Origin: Castellaniella sp. UBA6218
Lineage (GTDB): Bacteria > Pseudomonadota > Gammaproteobacteria > Burkholderiales > Burkholderiaceae_B
NCBI GenBank assembly: GCA_002421865.1
Contig: DISE01000036.1
Span: forward strand, 1 to 64,000
Length of the DNA: 64,000 nt
Direction: 5' to 3'
Shown one piece after another: positions 6,564 through 12,870 of this stretch. The stretch's first letter is position 1. Each line of letters begins with the position of its first letter. The position numbers and the translations under genes are program-made. The notes beneath the pieces are model-generated. The model worked only from the letters and a program-made list of their open reading frames with translations. It ran no database searches and was not told the DNA's origin.

Positions 6564-7220
6564 TCAGCTTTTGGGCGGCGCCACTTTCAGGATGGCAGGA
6601 TCCTGTCCAGCCACCGCTGCGTCTACGGCAACATCGGACAGACGCACGATAAACGACGCACCGGCCGGTGCCACCAGGACTCGATCGGTAACCGGGTGAT
6701 TATCGATATAGGCGGCGCCCACGCCGAACCGGAATTCTTCCTTGGTGTCGTTCGTGACCTTCACCAGGACCGACAGATTCATAGACCCAAACGTGTCCTT
6801 TTTCGCGCTAGCAATCTTCTTCTGCAGGGCGTCAGGGACAGCCAGGCCGAGCACTGCCGTGTCGTTCGAGATCACATTGATGGTCTGCTCGGATCCGAGC
6901 TTGCCGTCTTTGTCCAAGTCCAGGAACAGCGGCATCGAGAAGTGGGCGTAAGAGTCCATCTTCTGCCGGAAGCATTCTTTGTAGACGGCTGTCGGGAACA
7001 CGCCTGGAATCTTCTGCTGCACATCCAACAGGGTTTTGGACGGCTTGCGCGAATCCTCGAAATCGTTGCAGCTGGCGACCTCGACGTACAGATCACCGGG
7101 CAATTCCTTCGACTGTCCGCCCTGCAGCTCGCTGACGGCGATCTCACTGTTGACGGTGGTCTTGCAACCGGCCAGGGCCAGCACTGCAGCGGCCAGCGCC
7201 GCGATCCTCATTCTCCTCAT
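6564..7220 (-). CDS. Phage-carried lipoprotein, 218 aa
   Basis: A lipoprotein signal occupies residues 1-19 (basic start, hydrophobic A-A-L-A-A-A-V-L-A, lipobox L-A-G-C). The mature part is beta-rich, without recognised domains. The start at 7220 is supported by AGGAGGG six bases upstream. It is monocistronic with its own terminator. Lipoproteins carried outside the phage structural genes often act in lysogenic conversion, such as surface change or exclusion of other phages, but no specific function can be read here. Confidence 0.75.
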   Translation of the reverse strand: MRRMRIAALAAAVLALAGCKTTVNSEIAVSELQGGQSKELPGDLYVEVASCNDFEDSRKPSKTLLDVQQKIPGVFPTAVYKECFRQKMDSYAHFSMPLFLDLDKDGKLGSEQTINVISNDTAVLGLAVPDALQKKIASAKKDTFGSMNLSVLVKVTNDTKEEFRFGVGAAYIDNHPVTDRVLVAPAGASFIVRLSDVAVDAAVAGQDPAILKVAPPKS

Positions 7221-7308
7221 CGTGCCCTCCTGTTGTTCGAAACAGTTACATTCTGACCGAGAGGCGGCGGACCAGCAAGCGCGGCGTGCCGCACGGCAGC
7301 AGATGGGC

Positions 7309-7333
7309 ACAAAAAGCCGCCTCGCGGGCGGCT
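7309..7333 (-). terminator. Intrinsic terminator
   Basis: Minus strand AGCCGCC-CGCG-AGGCGGCT followed by TTTTTG. It acts as a second stop for leftward transcripts before the lipoprotein gene. Confidence 0.6.
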
Positions 7334-7502
7334 GGGAGGTGGTGGTGTGGTGGCCTGTTAGGCTGTGCCGGATGGCCGAAAACCAGCACCAGTGCTGGAT
7401 AGCGGGGTGGCCTGCTGCTGGCGCTGAGGCGGAGAGGGGGGGTGCCGGCCTAACCCGGCTCTGGAGCGGGTAGAGAGTCGGGTTGGGTGGGCGTCCAGGC
7501 AT

Positions 7503-7527
7503 GAAAAAGCCCTCCAAGGAGGGCTTT
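7503..7527 (-). terminator. Intrinsic terminator of the membrane-protein pair
   Basis: Minus strand AAAGCCCTCC-TT-GGAGGGCTTTTTC: a strong stem with a U run, 34 bases after the stop of the 206-aa membrane gene. Confidence 0.75.
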
Positions 7528-7560
7528 GATCTTCAGTTTTGTGGGAGTCTGCGGTTGCCA

Positions 7561-8181
7561 CTATGTCTCAAAGGAGCGCAATTCCATCGCACTCATGGTG
7601 GCATTCAATGACAGTCCAGGCACGATCCTCGTGGGAATGATAACCAGGGCCACCATTGCTGCTATACCCATATAGTTTCGCCAGCTTTGGATGCAGAAGA
7701 TCTTGTGGAGATGTTCCCGCATTTGCATAAGAACATATCCGCTCAAAAAGACAAACATCAAGATTCGGGCAAACACAGACGACTTCACCATATAAATAAG
7801 CATGATTTCGGCGGATTTGCGCCTCACGTCATCACTGATTTGCTGTATTTCACTATCGTCAGAAAGAAACTCCTCTTCGTGGCGCCGCTGCTCCTGACTG
7901 AGCTCGTCCTTACAGCGATGTAAGAGAACGATCAGCGAGACATAACTGACGAAAGAGAAATTCTCCGTGTGCCTAAGATGGCCGTTGATAAGCTTTCTGA
8001 GCTTCACATAGGCCGGGTGGTGCAAGCCGTTTTCTCTGGAAAGAAAAAACTGCCTTAGTCGCTGATCTCTAAGATCAAATAACGCATCCCGCGCTTCGTC
8101 CAAGTAGGTTCGTCGCGCGCCAAGCCGCCAGATAAGAGTAAGGGCGATGATCGATATGCCGAGCAAGATGACTTCATGCAT
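7561..8181 (-). CDS. Membrane protein of a two-gene cargo pair, 206 aa
   Basis: Hydrophobic segments are at about residues 1-18, 130-152 and 165-190. A long charged cytoplasmic stretch between the first two contains coiled-coil-like E-E-E-F-L-S-D-D-S-E-I-Q-Q-I-S-D-D. It overlaps the upstream 131-aa membrane gene by eight bases, so the two are co-translated. Base composition is visibly lower in GC than the neighbouring phage genes, a sign of separate acquisition. No family recognised. Superinfection exclusion or defence is a reasonable guess for a two-membrane-protein cassette in this position. Confidence 0.7.
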   Translation of the reverse strand: MHEVILLGISIIALTLIWRLGARRTYLDEARDALFDLRDQRLRQFFLSRENGLHHPAYVKLRKLINGHLRHTENFSFVSYVSLIVLLHRCKDELSQEQRRHEEEFLSDDSEIQQISDDVRRKSAEIMLIYMVKSSVFARILMFVFLSGYVLMQMREHLHKIFCIQSWRNYMGIAAMVALVIIPTRIVPGLSLNATMSAMELRSFET

Positions 8182-8569
8182 TTTCGCTCTCCATTGGGGT
8201 GTCGCCAGTGTCGGTCAAGCCCGATGACGTCCGATTCGGCTCACCCTGTTCTGCCTGATGCTGATAGGATGACTTGAGGCGTATTGCACGCTTCTTTGAC
8301 CTGCGCTCTGCTACGTATAGGCCTGTAGATGTAAAGGCCCATATGTAGCCAAGGATCGTAGACAGCCCTAGTTTATCGATGAGGCCGGCAAAGGCATTGA
8401 TCACCTCTGTCTTGTCAGTCAGTAGCAGGGGGCGAATTCCCCAGAAAACAAGCCAAGTGCCTATCAGAACTGTAGCGTAAAAAGCAACCCTGGACAAGAA
8501 CTCCAAGATGTGCCGCAGCTTCTGTACGCTCAGCCGTTTATCTTCTATCAGGTATTCATTTTTGTTCAT
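8174..8569 (-). CDS. Membrane protein of a two-gene cargo pair, 131 aa
   Basis: Two hydrophobic segments are predicted at about residues 28-50 and 66-90, with a short charged N-terminus and a polar C-terminal tail rich in S/T/E. It is the first gene of the low-GC pair and overlaps the 206-aa gene by eight bases. No known domain recognised; it may form a complex with its partner in the inner membrane. Confidence 0.7.
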   Translation of the reverse strand: MNKNEYLIEDKRLSVQKLRHILEFLSRVAFYATVLIGTWLVFWGIRPLLLTDKTEVINAFAGLIDKLGLSTILGYIWAFTSTGLYVAERRSKKRAIRLKSSYQHQAEQGEPNRTSSGLTDTGDTPMESENA

Positions 8570-8750
8570 CGGCGTCGAATTTCAACGTATCTTTCTGCGG
8601 GCGTGTGACTTTTTGCCTTGGAAATTAAATTTATGTAACTGCGGCGCTGAATCTTACTACCGTAGTGATGGGCCTTCAATCAGAGTTTCTCGCACCCCCC
8701 CCACCAGAAGGCGGGGCCCGGCGTGGATCTGCCGGGCCGTTCTGTGCCTA

Positions 8751-8969
8751 TCAAGTTGTATGGCAAGCCGGGCAGCAGTGAATGCATCCATTGGTGCGGG
8801 CATTGCTGTATGTGGCCTTTGCGGCGGCAACAGCCCCATGGCAACTGGTGTACTCGCCAAGATTGATCTGGTTCTGTGATTCTGGCATCCAGTTGCAGCC
8901 CGTCGTCGCGTTGTGGACTTCGTTGTCTCCGTTAGGCTGCTGGTTGCTATTGAGAATAAACCTAGCCAT
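8751..8969 (-). CDS. Small Cys/His-rich conserved protein, 72 aa
   Basis: A 72-residue protein with six cysteines, including C-I-H-C-C-P-A-C-H at the end, and the features Q-P-N-G-D-N-E-V-H-N, Q-I-N-L-G-E and A-A-K. From memory, closely similar small proteins occur scattered in many bacteria as hypothetical proteins. It has a very strong ribosome site (AGGAGGAG before ATG) and follows the YHYH gene in the same direction. The terminal cysteine cluster suggests metal binding. Function unknown. Confidence 0.75.
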   Translation of the reverse strand: MARFILNSNQQPNGDNEVHNATTGCNWMPESQNQINLGEYTSCHGAVAAAKATYSNARTNGCIHCCPACHTT

Positions 8970-9023
8970 CTGCTCCTCCTTGTGTTGGCCCTGCGGGCCT
9001 GTTGTAGGACGGCCTTGTCGAAT

Positions 9024-9161
9024 TCAATGACAGTGCCTGGTCCCGGTCTTGTGGTTCATGTGGCAGCCGTTCTTGTCGGTGCCGCCGCTGTGCGCCCAGA
9101 CTGGTGCCGTTGCGATGACGCCGAAGACGGCCAGGACGGCGGCTGCGATGATCTTTTTCAT
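9024..9161 (-). CDS. Exported YHYH-type mini-protein, 45 aa
   Basis: A tiny gene with a clear signal peptide (M-K-K-I-I-A-A-A-V-L-A-V-F-G-V, cleavage after A-P-V-W-A near residue 23). The mature ~22 residues are H-S-G-G-T-D-K-N-G-C-H-M-N-H-K-T-G and a terminal H-C-H. This matches the small secreted YHYH-motif proteins found widely in Proteobacteria. GAGGAG lies upstream. His and Cys spacing suggests metal binding in the periplasm. It is followed 54 bases later by the Cys-rich gene. Confidence 0.75.
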   Translation of the reverse strand: MKKIIAAAVLAVFGVIATAPVWAHSGGTDKNGCHMNHKTGTRHCH

Positions 9162-9164
9162 GGT

Positions 9165-9215
9165 TCTCCTCACATATCCACATTAATAATAAGGTTTTGT
9201 TACCTTAAGGCCCAA
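9165..9215 (-). promoter_or_regulatory. Leader of the YHYH unit, repeated before the PH-protein gene
   Basis: Minus strand AAGGTAACAAAACCTT (9205-9190), an inverted repeat, lies close to a TATTAT-like -10. A related sequence, CAGGTAACAAACCATG, lies at 10031-10016 upstream of the PH-domain gene. Both leaders continue into similar ribosome-site sequence. They may share a regulator. Confidence 0.4.
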
Positions 9216-9259
9216 AGTACCCCCCTAACCAGCACGTCATCAATCAGGGTTTCTCAGAA

Positions 9260-9281
9260 GCCGAAGCCGCACCAGAAGGCG
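9260..9281. repeat. 22-bp repeat, copy 1
   Basis: GCCGAAGCCGCACCAGAAGGCG is present identically here and at 9509-9530, downstream of or between small cargo genes. A degenerate copy lies near 10062-10080. Confidence 0.7.
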
Positions 9282-9470
9282 CTACCTGCGAAGCGCGGGC
9301 CACTTGGAAAACGCGAACACCCAAAGCGCGATCAGGTTCACCACCGGAATGAATGCCAAGATCACCCAGGCCTTGCTGTACCCGGCCTTTCCCAAAATGA
9401 CCGCTGCCGGGATCCCGATCAGTACGAGATAGCCAACAAGCGGCAATAGCATTCCTGAGCCATTCATCAT
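9282..9470 (-). CDS. Small two-helix membrane protein, 62 aa
   Basis: It starts M-M-N-G-S-G-M and has two hydrophobic helices, about residues 7-27 and 35-55, joined by a short K-A-G-Y-S-K loop. The start at 9470 is chosen for its GAGGGGG ribosome site; a longer frame to 9521 lacks one. It lies downstream of the PH-domain gene in the same direction. Related in style to short inner-membrane proteins of unknown function. Confidence 0.65.
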   Translation of the reverse strand: MMNGSGMLLPLVGYLVLIGIPAAVILGKAGYSKAWVILAFIPVVNLIALWVFAFSKWPALRR

Positions 9471-9508
9471 TTGCGGTACCCCCTCATCAGTGTTTGCCGG
9501 GCCTACAG

Positions 9509-9530
9509 GCCGAAGCCGCACCAGAAGGCG
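9509..9530. repeat. 22-bp repeat, copy 2
   Basis: Identical to 9260-9281, located between the PH-domain gene and the 62-aa membrane gene. It suggests that small cargo units were duplicated or assembled through short shared sequences. Confidence 0.7.
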
Positions 9531-9545
9531 CAGCCAGCTTAATCC

Positions 9546-9992
9546 TCACGACTGTACCAGTAGCTCTCTATGCTCTGGCACTTGCTCAGCGCCGCCCTTG
9601 CGAGCGGCATCGAACGCTCGTCGAAATTCCATGGGCCTGGAGATTCCCTTGAACGGCGCCTGAGGATTTCCGGCACCAGCTAGAACGATGGCCCCGAAGT
9701 CGCACATGCGGCCGAGCAGTCCTTGCTGGACGCGAATGCTCTCGATGCGGTTCAAGTCGATCTCCACCGTCTCTCTGCTGATGAACCCCTTCTTTGCTAT
9801 CACTCGTTGGTTGGTGATAGCCATCTCGGTGGAGATGTACCGGATGTATAGACCCAGCAGGATGAGAAATCCGACGAGGAAGAAGCACAGAATCACGCCC
9901 GCGATGATCTCTGGCAGCATGCTCCAGACGCTGATCTTTGCCGAGTAGGTGACACGCTCCCCGGGCATCAAGTTGTCGTTTATGTAGCTCAT
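9546..9992 (-). CDS. Membrane protein with bacterial PH domain (bPH2), 148 aa
   Basis: Residues 25-50 form hydrophobic helices (I-I-A-G-V-I-L-C-F-F-L-V-G-F-L-I-L-L-G-L), followed by a PH-like beta domain with I-T-N-Q-R-V-I-A-K-K-G-F and I-E-S-I-R-V-Q-Q-G-L-L-G-R. The pattern matches the YdbS/YdbT-like DUF304 family. The C-terminal ~35 residues are polar. Such proteins sit at the inner membrane; their role is poorly known. Leftward, first gene of its unit. Confidence 0.8.
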   Translation of the reverse strand: MSYINDNLMPGERVTYSAKISVWSMLPEIIAGVILCFFLVGFLILLGLYIRYISTEMAITNQRVIAKKGFISRETVEIDLNRIESIRVQQGLLGRMCDFGAIVLAGAGNPQAPFKGISRPMEFRRAFDAARKGGAEQVPEHRELLVQS

Positions 9993-10084
9993 CTATTCCC
10001 TCATATCTCCATACAACCATCATGGTTTGTTACCTGATGGACAAAAATAAACGCCTAACAGGCCGAAGCCGTGCCAGGATCAGC

Positions 10085-10501
10085 CTATTTCCCCTCGGCC
10101 TCAAACCCCCTAAGCATCACATCCAGCGCATCGTCCACCTGGCGCTGCTGCGCCGGCGTCAGCGCGCGGATGCGCTCGGGGGTGGCTTTCTTGAGGGGCC
10201 AGGGGAGGGTGGATTCAGGCACATGGCGGCTGTGACGCCCCGCGGCAGAAGAGGAAAGCCCAGAGGGCCATTCCTTGGTTGTTAGCCCCCAATGCTCCGG
10301 ACCAACAACGTCGGCGAAATACGCCCACAGATCAGGCAGTCGCTCCTTGGCAATCGAGCCCTTCTTCACCCAGTCGGATAGTGAAGGCGGCTGAACTTTG
10401 AAGTGGCGCGCGATCTCAGCCTTCGAGCGAGCTCCCCCCGATTCGATCTTCAGGGTAATGGCGGCGTCGATCGCCTGACCGAATTCTTTGCCTTTAAGCA
10501 T
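10085..10501 (-). CDS. cI: CI-like phage repressor without autopeptidase domain
   Basis: A 138-residue protein. Residues 22-50 form a helix-turn-helix (S-K-A-E-I-A-R-H-F-K-V-Q-P-P-S-L-S-D-W-V-K-K-G), and A-Y-F-A-D-V-V-G-P-E-H-W-G-L follows as in phage repressors. Cleavable CI proteins are about 200-240 residues, with an A-G Ser/Lys peptidase domain; that part is absent here, so RecA-driven self-cleavage is unlikely. Divergent from cro. Its promoter places +1 at the A of the ATG, so the mRNA is probably leaderless, as with lambda cI from pRM. Confidence 0.85.
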   Translation of the reverse strand: MLKGKEFGQAIDAAITLKIESGGARSKAEIARHFKVQPPSLSDWVKKGSIAKERLPDLWAYFADVVGPEHWGLTTKEWPSGLSSSAAGRHSRHVPESTLPWPLKKATPERIRALTPAQQRQVDDALDVMLRGFEAEGK

Positions 10502-10566
10502 GGCCTAATAAAACACGCAAGCTATTGATTAGGCAATTCCTATCGTTTATCATTAGGCGTAGCCTT
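10495..10566. promoter_or_regulatory. Right operator cluster with pR and pRM
   Basis: There are three repeats of the TAGGC-N3-GCCTA type: TAAGC-ATG-GCCTA (10495-10507), TAGGC-AAT-TCCTA (10530-10542) and TAGGC-GTA-GCCTT (10554-10566). pR reads right from TTGATT (10525-10530) and TATCAT (10548-10553), 17 bases apart. pRM reads left from TTGCCT (10537-10532) and TTTTAT (10514-10509), also 17 apart. The middle site lies inside pR and overlaps the pRM -35, the right site covers the pR start, and the left site covers the cI start codon. Confidence 0.8.
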
Positions 10567-10584
10567 ATGAAAATAGAGGAATCC

Positions 10585-10839
10585 ATGTCGGGAATATCCG
10601 ATGCATGTGGCCAGCTTGGCGGGCTTTCTGGCCTTGCTCGCGCGATCAAGGTAACGCCCCCAACCGTCCATCAATGGGTGTCTGGCCGCCGTCGGATCCC
10701 TGTACTGCGTTGCCTTGACATCGAACGCGCCACCAACGGCGCCGTCCGCTGCGAAGACCTGCGTCCGGACGTTGATTGGTCGGTGTTGCGCGGGCCTGGC
10801 CAGGCCCAGTCCGCTACCGCAGGAGCCGAGCATGCGTGA
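10585..10839 (+). CDS. cro: Cro/YdaS-like repressor
   Basis: An 84-residue protein with a Cro/YdaS-type helix-turn-helix: L-S-G-L-A-R-A-I-K-V-T-P-P-T-V-H-Q-W-V-S-G-R-R-R-I-P, then R-C-L-D-I-E-R-A-T-N-G-A-V and L-R-P-D-V. Start 10585 is preferred (AGAGGA five bases upstream) over ATG 10567. It is the first rightward gene from pR, divergent from cI across the operator cluster, and would compete for the same sites. Confidence 0.88.
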   Translation: MSGISDACGQLGGLSGLARAIKVTPPTVHQWVSGRRRIPVLRCLDIERATNGAVRCEDLRPDVDWSVLRGPGQAQSATAGAEHA

Positions 10840-11170
10840 AATCCGCCTCGACTCCCTCGTCTTCCACGCCAACGCGACTGTCGCCGAGACGGGTACCGAC
10901 CTGGACGAGTTCTGGATCAGCCTGGGCCCGGACGTCGGGTACGCGCAGTTCATCCGGCAGCACCCAGGCCAAGCGCGGTTCCTATTGCGGCAAGTGCGGT
11001 CGGCGCATTCTCCAGTCCCAAGTCCACTGGCTTCAGTGCGAGGTGTTTTGTGGTCTCGGCGGGCAGCGATCGAAGCTGATCGGTCCATCGCTTCTTATCG
11101 GGCTGGGGCAGGTCAGACGCCTGGATCTTCGCCGCAATCAGTGACTTCAGGGTGTCGTCATGAAGCCTGA
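10832..11170 (+). CDS. Doubtful rightward gene after cro, 112 aa
   Basis: It overlaps the end of cro and has AGGAG upstream. The first ~54 residues (M-R-E-I-R-L-D-S-L-V-F, D-L-D-E-F-W, G-P-D-V-G-Y-A-Q-F-I) look like normal protein. The rest runs antisense through the leftward gene ending at 10950 and looks like non-coding translation. It may be a gene truncated when the leftward module was inserted. Confidence 0.35.
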   Translation: MREIRLDSLVFHANATVAETGTDLDEFWISLGPDVGYAQFIRQHPGQARFLLRQVRSAHSPVPSPLASVRGVLWSRRAAIEADRSIASYRAGAGQTPGSSPQSVTSGCRHEA

Positions 11171-11453
11171 TCGTCACCACCCCCAGGATGGCCGACAGGC
11201 CGCCGTCGTCGGCCAGGAAGTCCAGGCCGCGCGCGGTGATTTCGAGCTTTCCCGCAAATGTGAATTTGCCGCTCAGCGTGCGCTTCAGGCTGGTCTCGAC
11301 CAGCCCGTGCGCCTCCAGGTACAGCAGATTCCCGATGATCGTTTCCTCGTCCGCCATCTGCTGGATCTCGCGCCACGCCCCTGTCGTCAGGCCCGGGTAG
11401 GCCTCGGCCAATTTTTCCAGGATGGCGTGCTGCAGGTCTCGGTTCAGTTTCAT
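10950..11453 (-). CDS. Leftward phage hypothetical protein, 167 aa
   Basis: It begins M-K-L-N-R-D-L-Q-H-A-I-L-E-K-L-A-E-A-Y-P. The N-terminal ~90 residues look like a winged-helix fold (E-T-I-I-G-N-L-L-Y-L-E-A-H-G-L-V-E, then I-T-A-R-G-L-D-F-L). The C-terminal ~75 residues resemble a helical segment with a small hydrophobic Gly/Ala end (A-A-I-G-T-A-L-G-L-G). It is of opposite polarity to the rightward early operon. DNA binding is plausible from the fold but not shown. Confidence 0.7.
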   Translation of the reverse strand: MKLNRDLQHAILEKLAEAYPGLTTGAWREIQQMADEETIIGNLLYLEAHGLVETSLKRTLSGKFTFAGKLEITARGLDFLADDGGLSAILGVVTIRLHDDTLKSLIAAKIQASDLPQPDKKRWTDQLRSLPAETTKHLALKPVDLGLENAPTALAAIGTALGLGAAG

Positions 11454-11491
11454 TTCCTCGGTGCCTTGTTCAAAAACATGGGAGCTGAGCA

Positions 11492-11700
11492 TGCGTGACC
11501 GCTTCGCATCTTGGCTAGTGGGCCTGCGCACCACGCGCTGGCTGGCCTGGAACGGCTTCATGTCCTGCCACCTGATCCCGCTGTGCATTGCGCGCTCCAT
11601 CGGTGTGCCGGTGCGTTGGCACCACCTGACGGGCCGCGCAGGGATCATGGACGCCGAACCTTGCGGAAAGGCACCGGGCGAGGATCGCCGACATGACTAG
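11492..11700 (+). CDS. Doubtful small rightward gene, 69 aa
   Basis: It starts in a context very like the gene after cro (GAGCATGCGTGA at both) and has GGAG upstream. The product has two W-rich hydrophobic stretches. It overlaps the leftward gene ending at 11645 by 56 bases. Support is weak; it may be a remnant of the original post-cro region. Confidence 0.3.
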
Positions 11701-12040
11701 CCAGCCAGTGTTCCGTGGTCGCATCCTTGGGTGCTGCCCAGTCTGGCCCAATCTCCAGAATCAGGAATCCCTTCACGTCCTGCGAGCCGATCTTCATGTC
11801 GACGCTCAGCGCCTCCTTGCGGATTTCCCACGCGACGAGTTCCGTGTTGACCAGCAGGCCGATCCCCTTGGAGTCGATCCACAGCGGGGCTGCCTTCTTG
11901 TCCACCTGGGCCTGGATGTTCTTCACGATCTGCTGCGCCAGCGCGGCATTGTCTTTCGACGCGGATATCAGGACCAGGTACGCCCTGGACTCCGGTTGCT
12001 GGCTGCTCGGGCTATCTCCGAACGGGTTTTCTACGGTCAT
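11645..12040 (-). CDS. Leftward phage hypothetical protein, 131 aa
   Basis: It begins M-T-V-E-N-P-F-G-D and has an alpha/beta pattern: strand A-Y-L-V-L-I-S-A-S, helix D-N-A-A-L-A-Q-Q-I-V-K-N-I-Q-A-Q-V, strand A-P-L-W-I-D, and later G-F-L-I-L-E-I-G-P-D-W. AGGA precedes the ATG at a good distance. Second gene of the reversed module. No family assigned. Confidence 0.7.
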   Translation of the reverse strand: MTVENPFGDSPSSQQPESRAYLVLISASKDNAALAQQIVKNIQAQVDKKAAPLWIDSKGIGLLVNTELVAWEIRKEALSVDMKIGSQDVKGFLILEIGPDWAAPKDATTEHWLASHVGDPRPVPFRKVRRP

Positions 12041-12169
12041 GGCCGGTCCTTGGTCTTCATGGAGTTGAGGGGTCAGAGTCTCGATTCTACGGGCCAGGAA
12101 CCGGCTACCCAACATCCCTGGCGCCCCGATCCGGCCGACACCCGCATCCCCATCGGGCCGCCGGACACC

Positions 12170-12364
12170 TCAGTGCATGAGCCCCTGCTGGGCCGCATCG
12201 AGCGCATCCAGGAGATCGTCGTCCGTCAGGTCGGCTTCCAGTTCCAGACGTCGAAAGACGCTGCACAGCAGGTCATCGGACACATCCTCGCGGCCCGTCA
12301 CTTCCTGGCAAATCGCTTTGGCCTGCCTGAGCAGGGCTTCGGTCTTCGTAGTTTCCATTTCCAT
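12170..12364 (-). CDS. Leftward small acidic helical protein, 64 aa
   Basis: It starts M-E-M-E-T-T-K-T-E-A-L-L-R-Q-A-K and contains D-D-L-L-C-S-V-F-R-R-L-E-L-E-A-D-L-T-D-D-D-L-L-D-A-L. GGAG lies upstream. It is the first leftward gene of the reversed module, divergent from cII. Function unknown; acidic small phage proteins are often partner-binding. Confidence 0.55.
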   Translation of the reverse strand: MEMETTKTEALLRQAKAICQEVTGREDVSDDLLCSVFRRLELEADLTDDDLLDALDAAQQGLMH

Positions 12365-12417
12365 GGCTCCACTGTAGGCCGGCCGGCCGTCAATTAATAC
12401 GTTCGAGGAAGACACAC

Positions 12418-12870
12418 ATGAACACAGCCGATGCGGCCTACCACGTCGCCCACGATTATCCCGGCGGATCGGAATCCCTGGGGCCTCGGGTTGACATTTC
12501 TGCGGCGGTGCTGAGGAACAAGGTCAACCGCACACCGCCGAAGGAGGGCAAGCGGCATCACCTGACGCTGGAGGAGGCCGTGCGGATCACCGATTTCACG
12601 GACGACGACAGGATCCTGCGGGCCTGGGCGCGGCAGCGCGGGCTCTTGCTGGTGAAGGCGCCGGCCGGGTCATCCGAGTGCGACATGGGCATGTTGGAGA
12701 AGGTTGCGGCCTTCATGATCGCCAGCGGCGTATTCGGCAAGGAAATCTACGACTCCCTGGCCGACGGCCGCGTGGATCAGCGTGAGGTCGGACGCGTTGA
12801 GAACGCCGGCAATCACGTCATGACTGAAGTTGCAGAGGTCGTGCAGCGGATGAAGGGCATGGTGGGGTGA
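12418..12870 (+). CDS. cII: Phage regulatory protein CII family
   Basis: A 150-residue protein matching the proteobacterial phage CII family. The N-terminal segment A-A-Y-H-V-A-H-D-Y-P-G-G (in the family, a temperate-phage CII start) leads to L-T-L-E-E-A-V-R-I-T-D-F-T-D-D-D-R-I-L-R-A-W-A-R-Q-R-G-L, an HTH-like region. Acidic helices follow. The family activates establishment of lysogeny in phages such as P2/186-like ones. It is the first gene of the rightward replication operon, with GAGGAAG upstream, and overlaps ninB by one base. Confidence 0.85.
   Translation: MNTADAAYHVAHDYPGGSESLGPRVDISAAVLRNKVNRTPPKEGKRHHLTLEEAVRITDFTDDDRILRAWARQRGLLLVKAPAGSSECDMGMLEKVAAFMIASGVFGKEIYDSLADGRVDQREVGRVENAGNHVMTEVAEVVQRMKGMVG

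Larger units (their letters stand above)
7221..7560. other. Non-coding stretch with two leftward terminators
   Basis: About 340 bases without a credible gene. It holds the lipoprotein ribosome site and two terminator hairpins facing left, with a GC-rich sequence between them that I cannot assign. Confidence 0.5.

Noticed and set aside
9260..9530. 22-bp repeats as transposon ends
   Set aside because: They are direct repeats 249 bases apart around small genes, with no transposase and no inverted ends.
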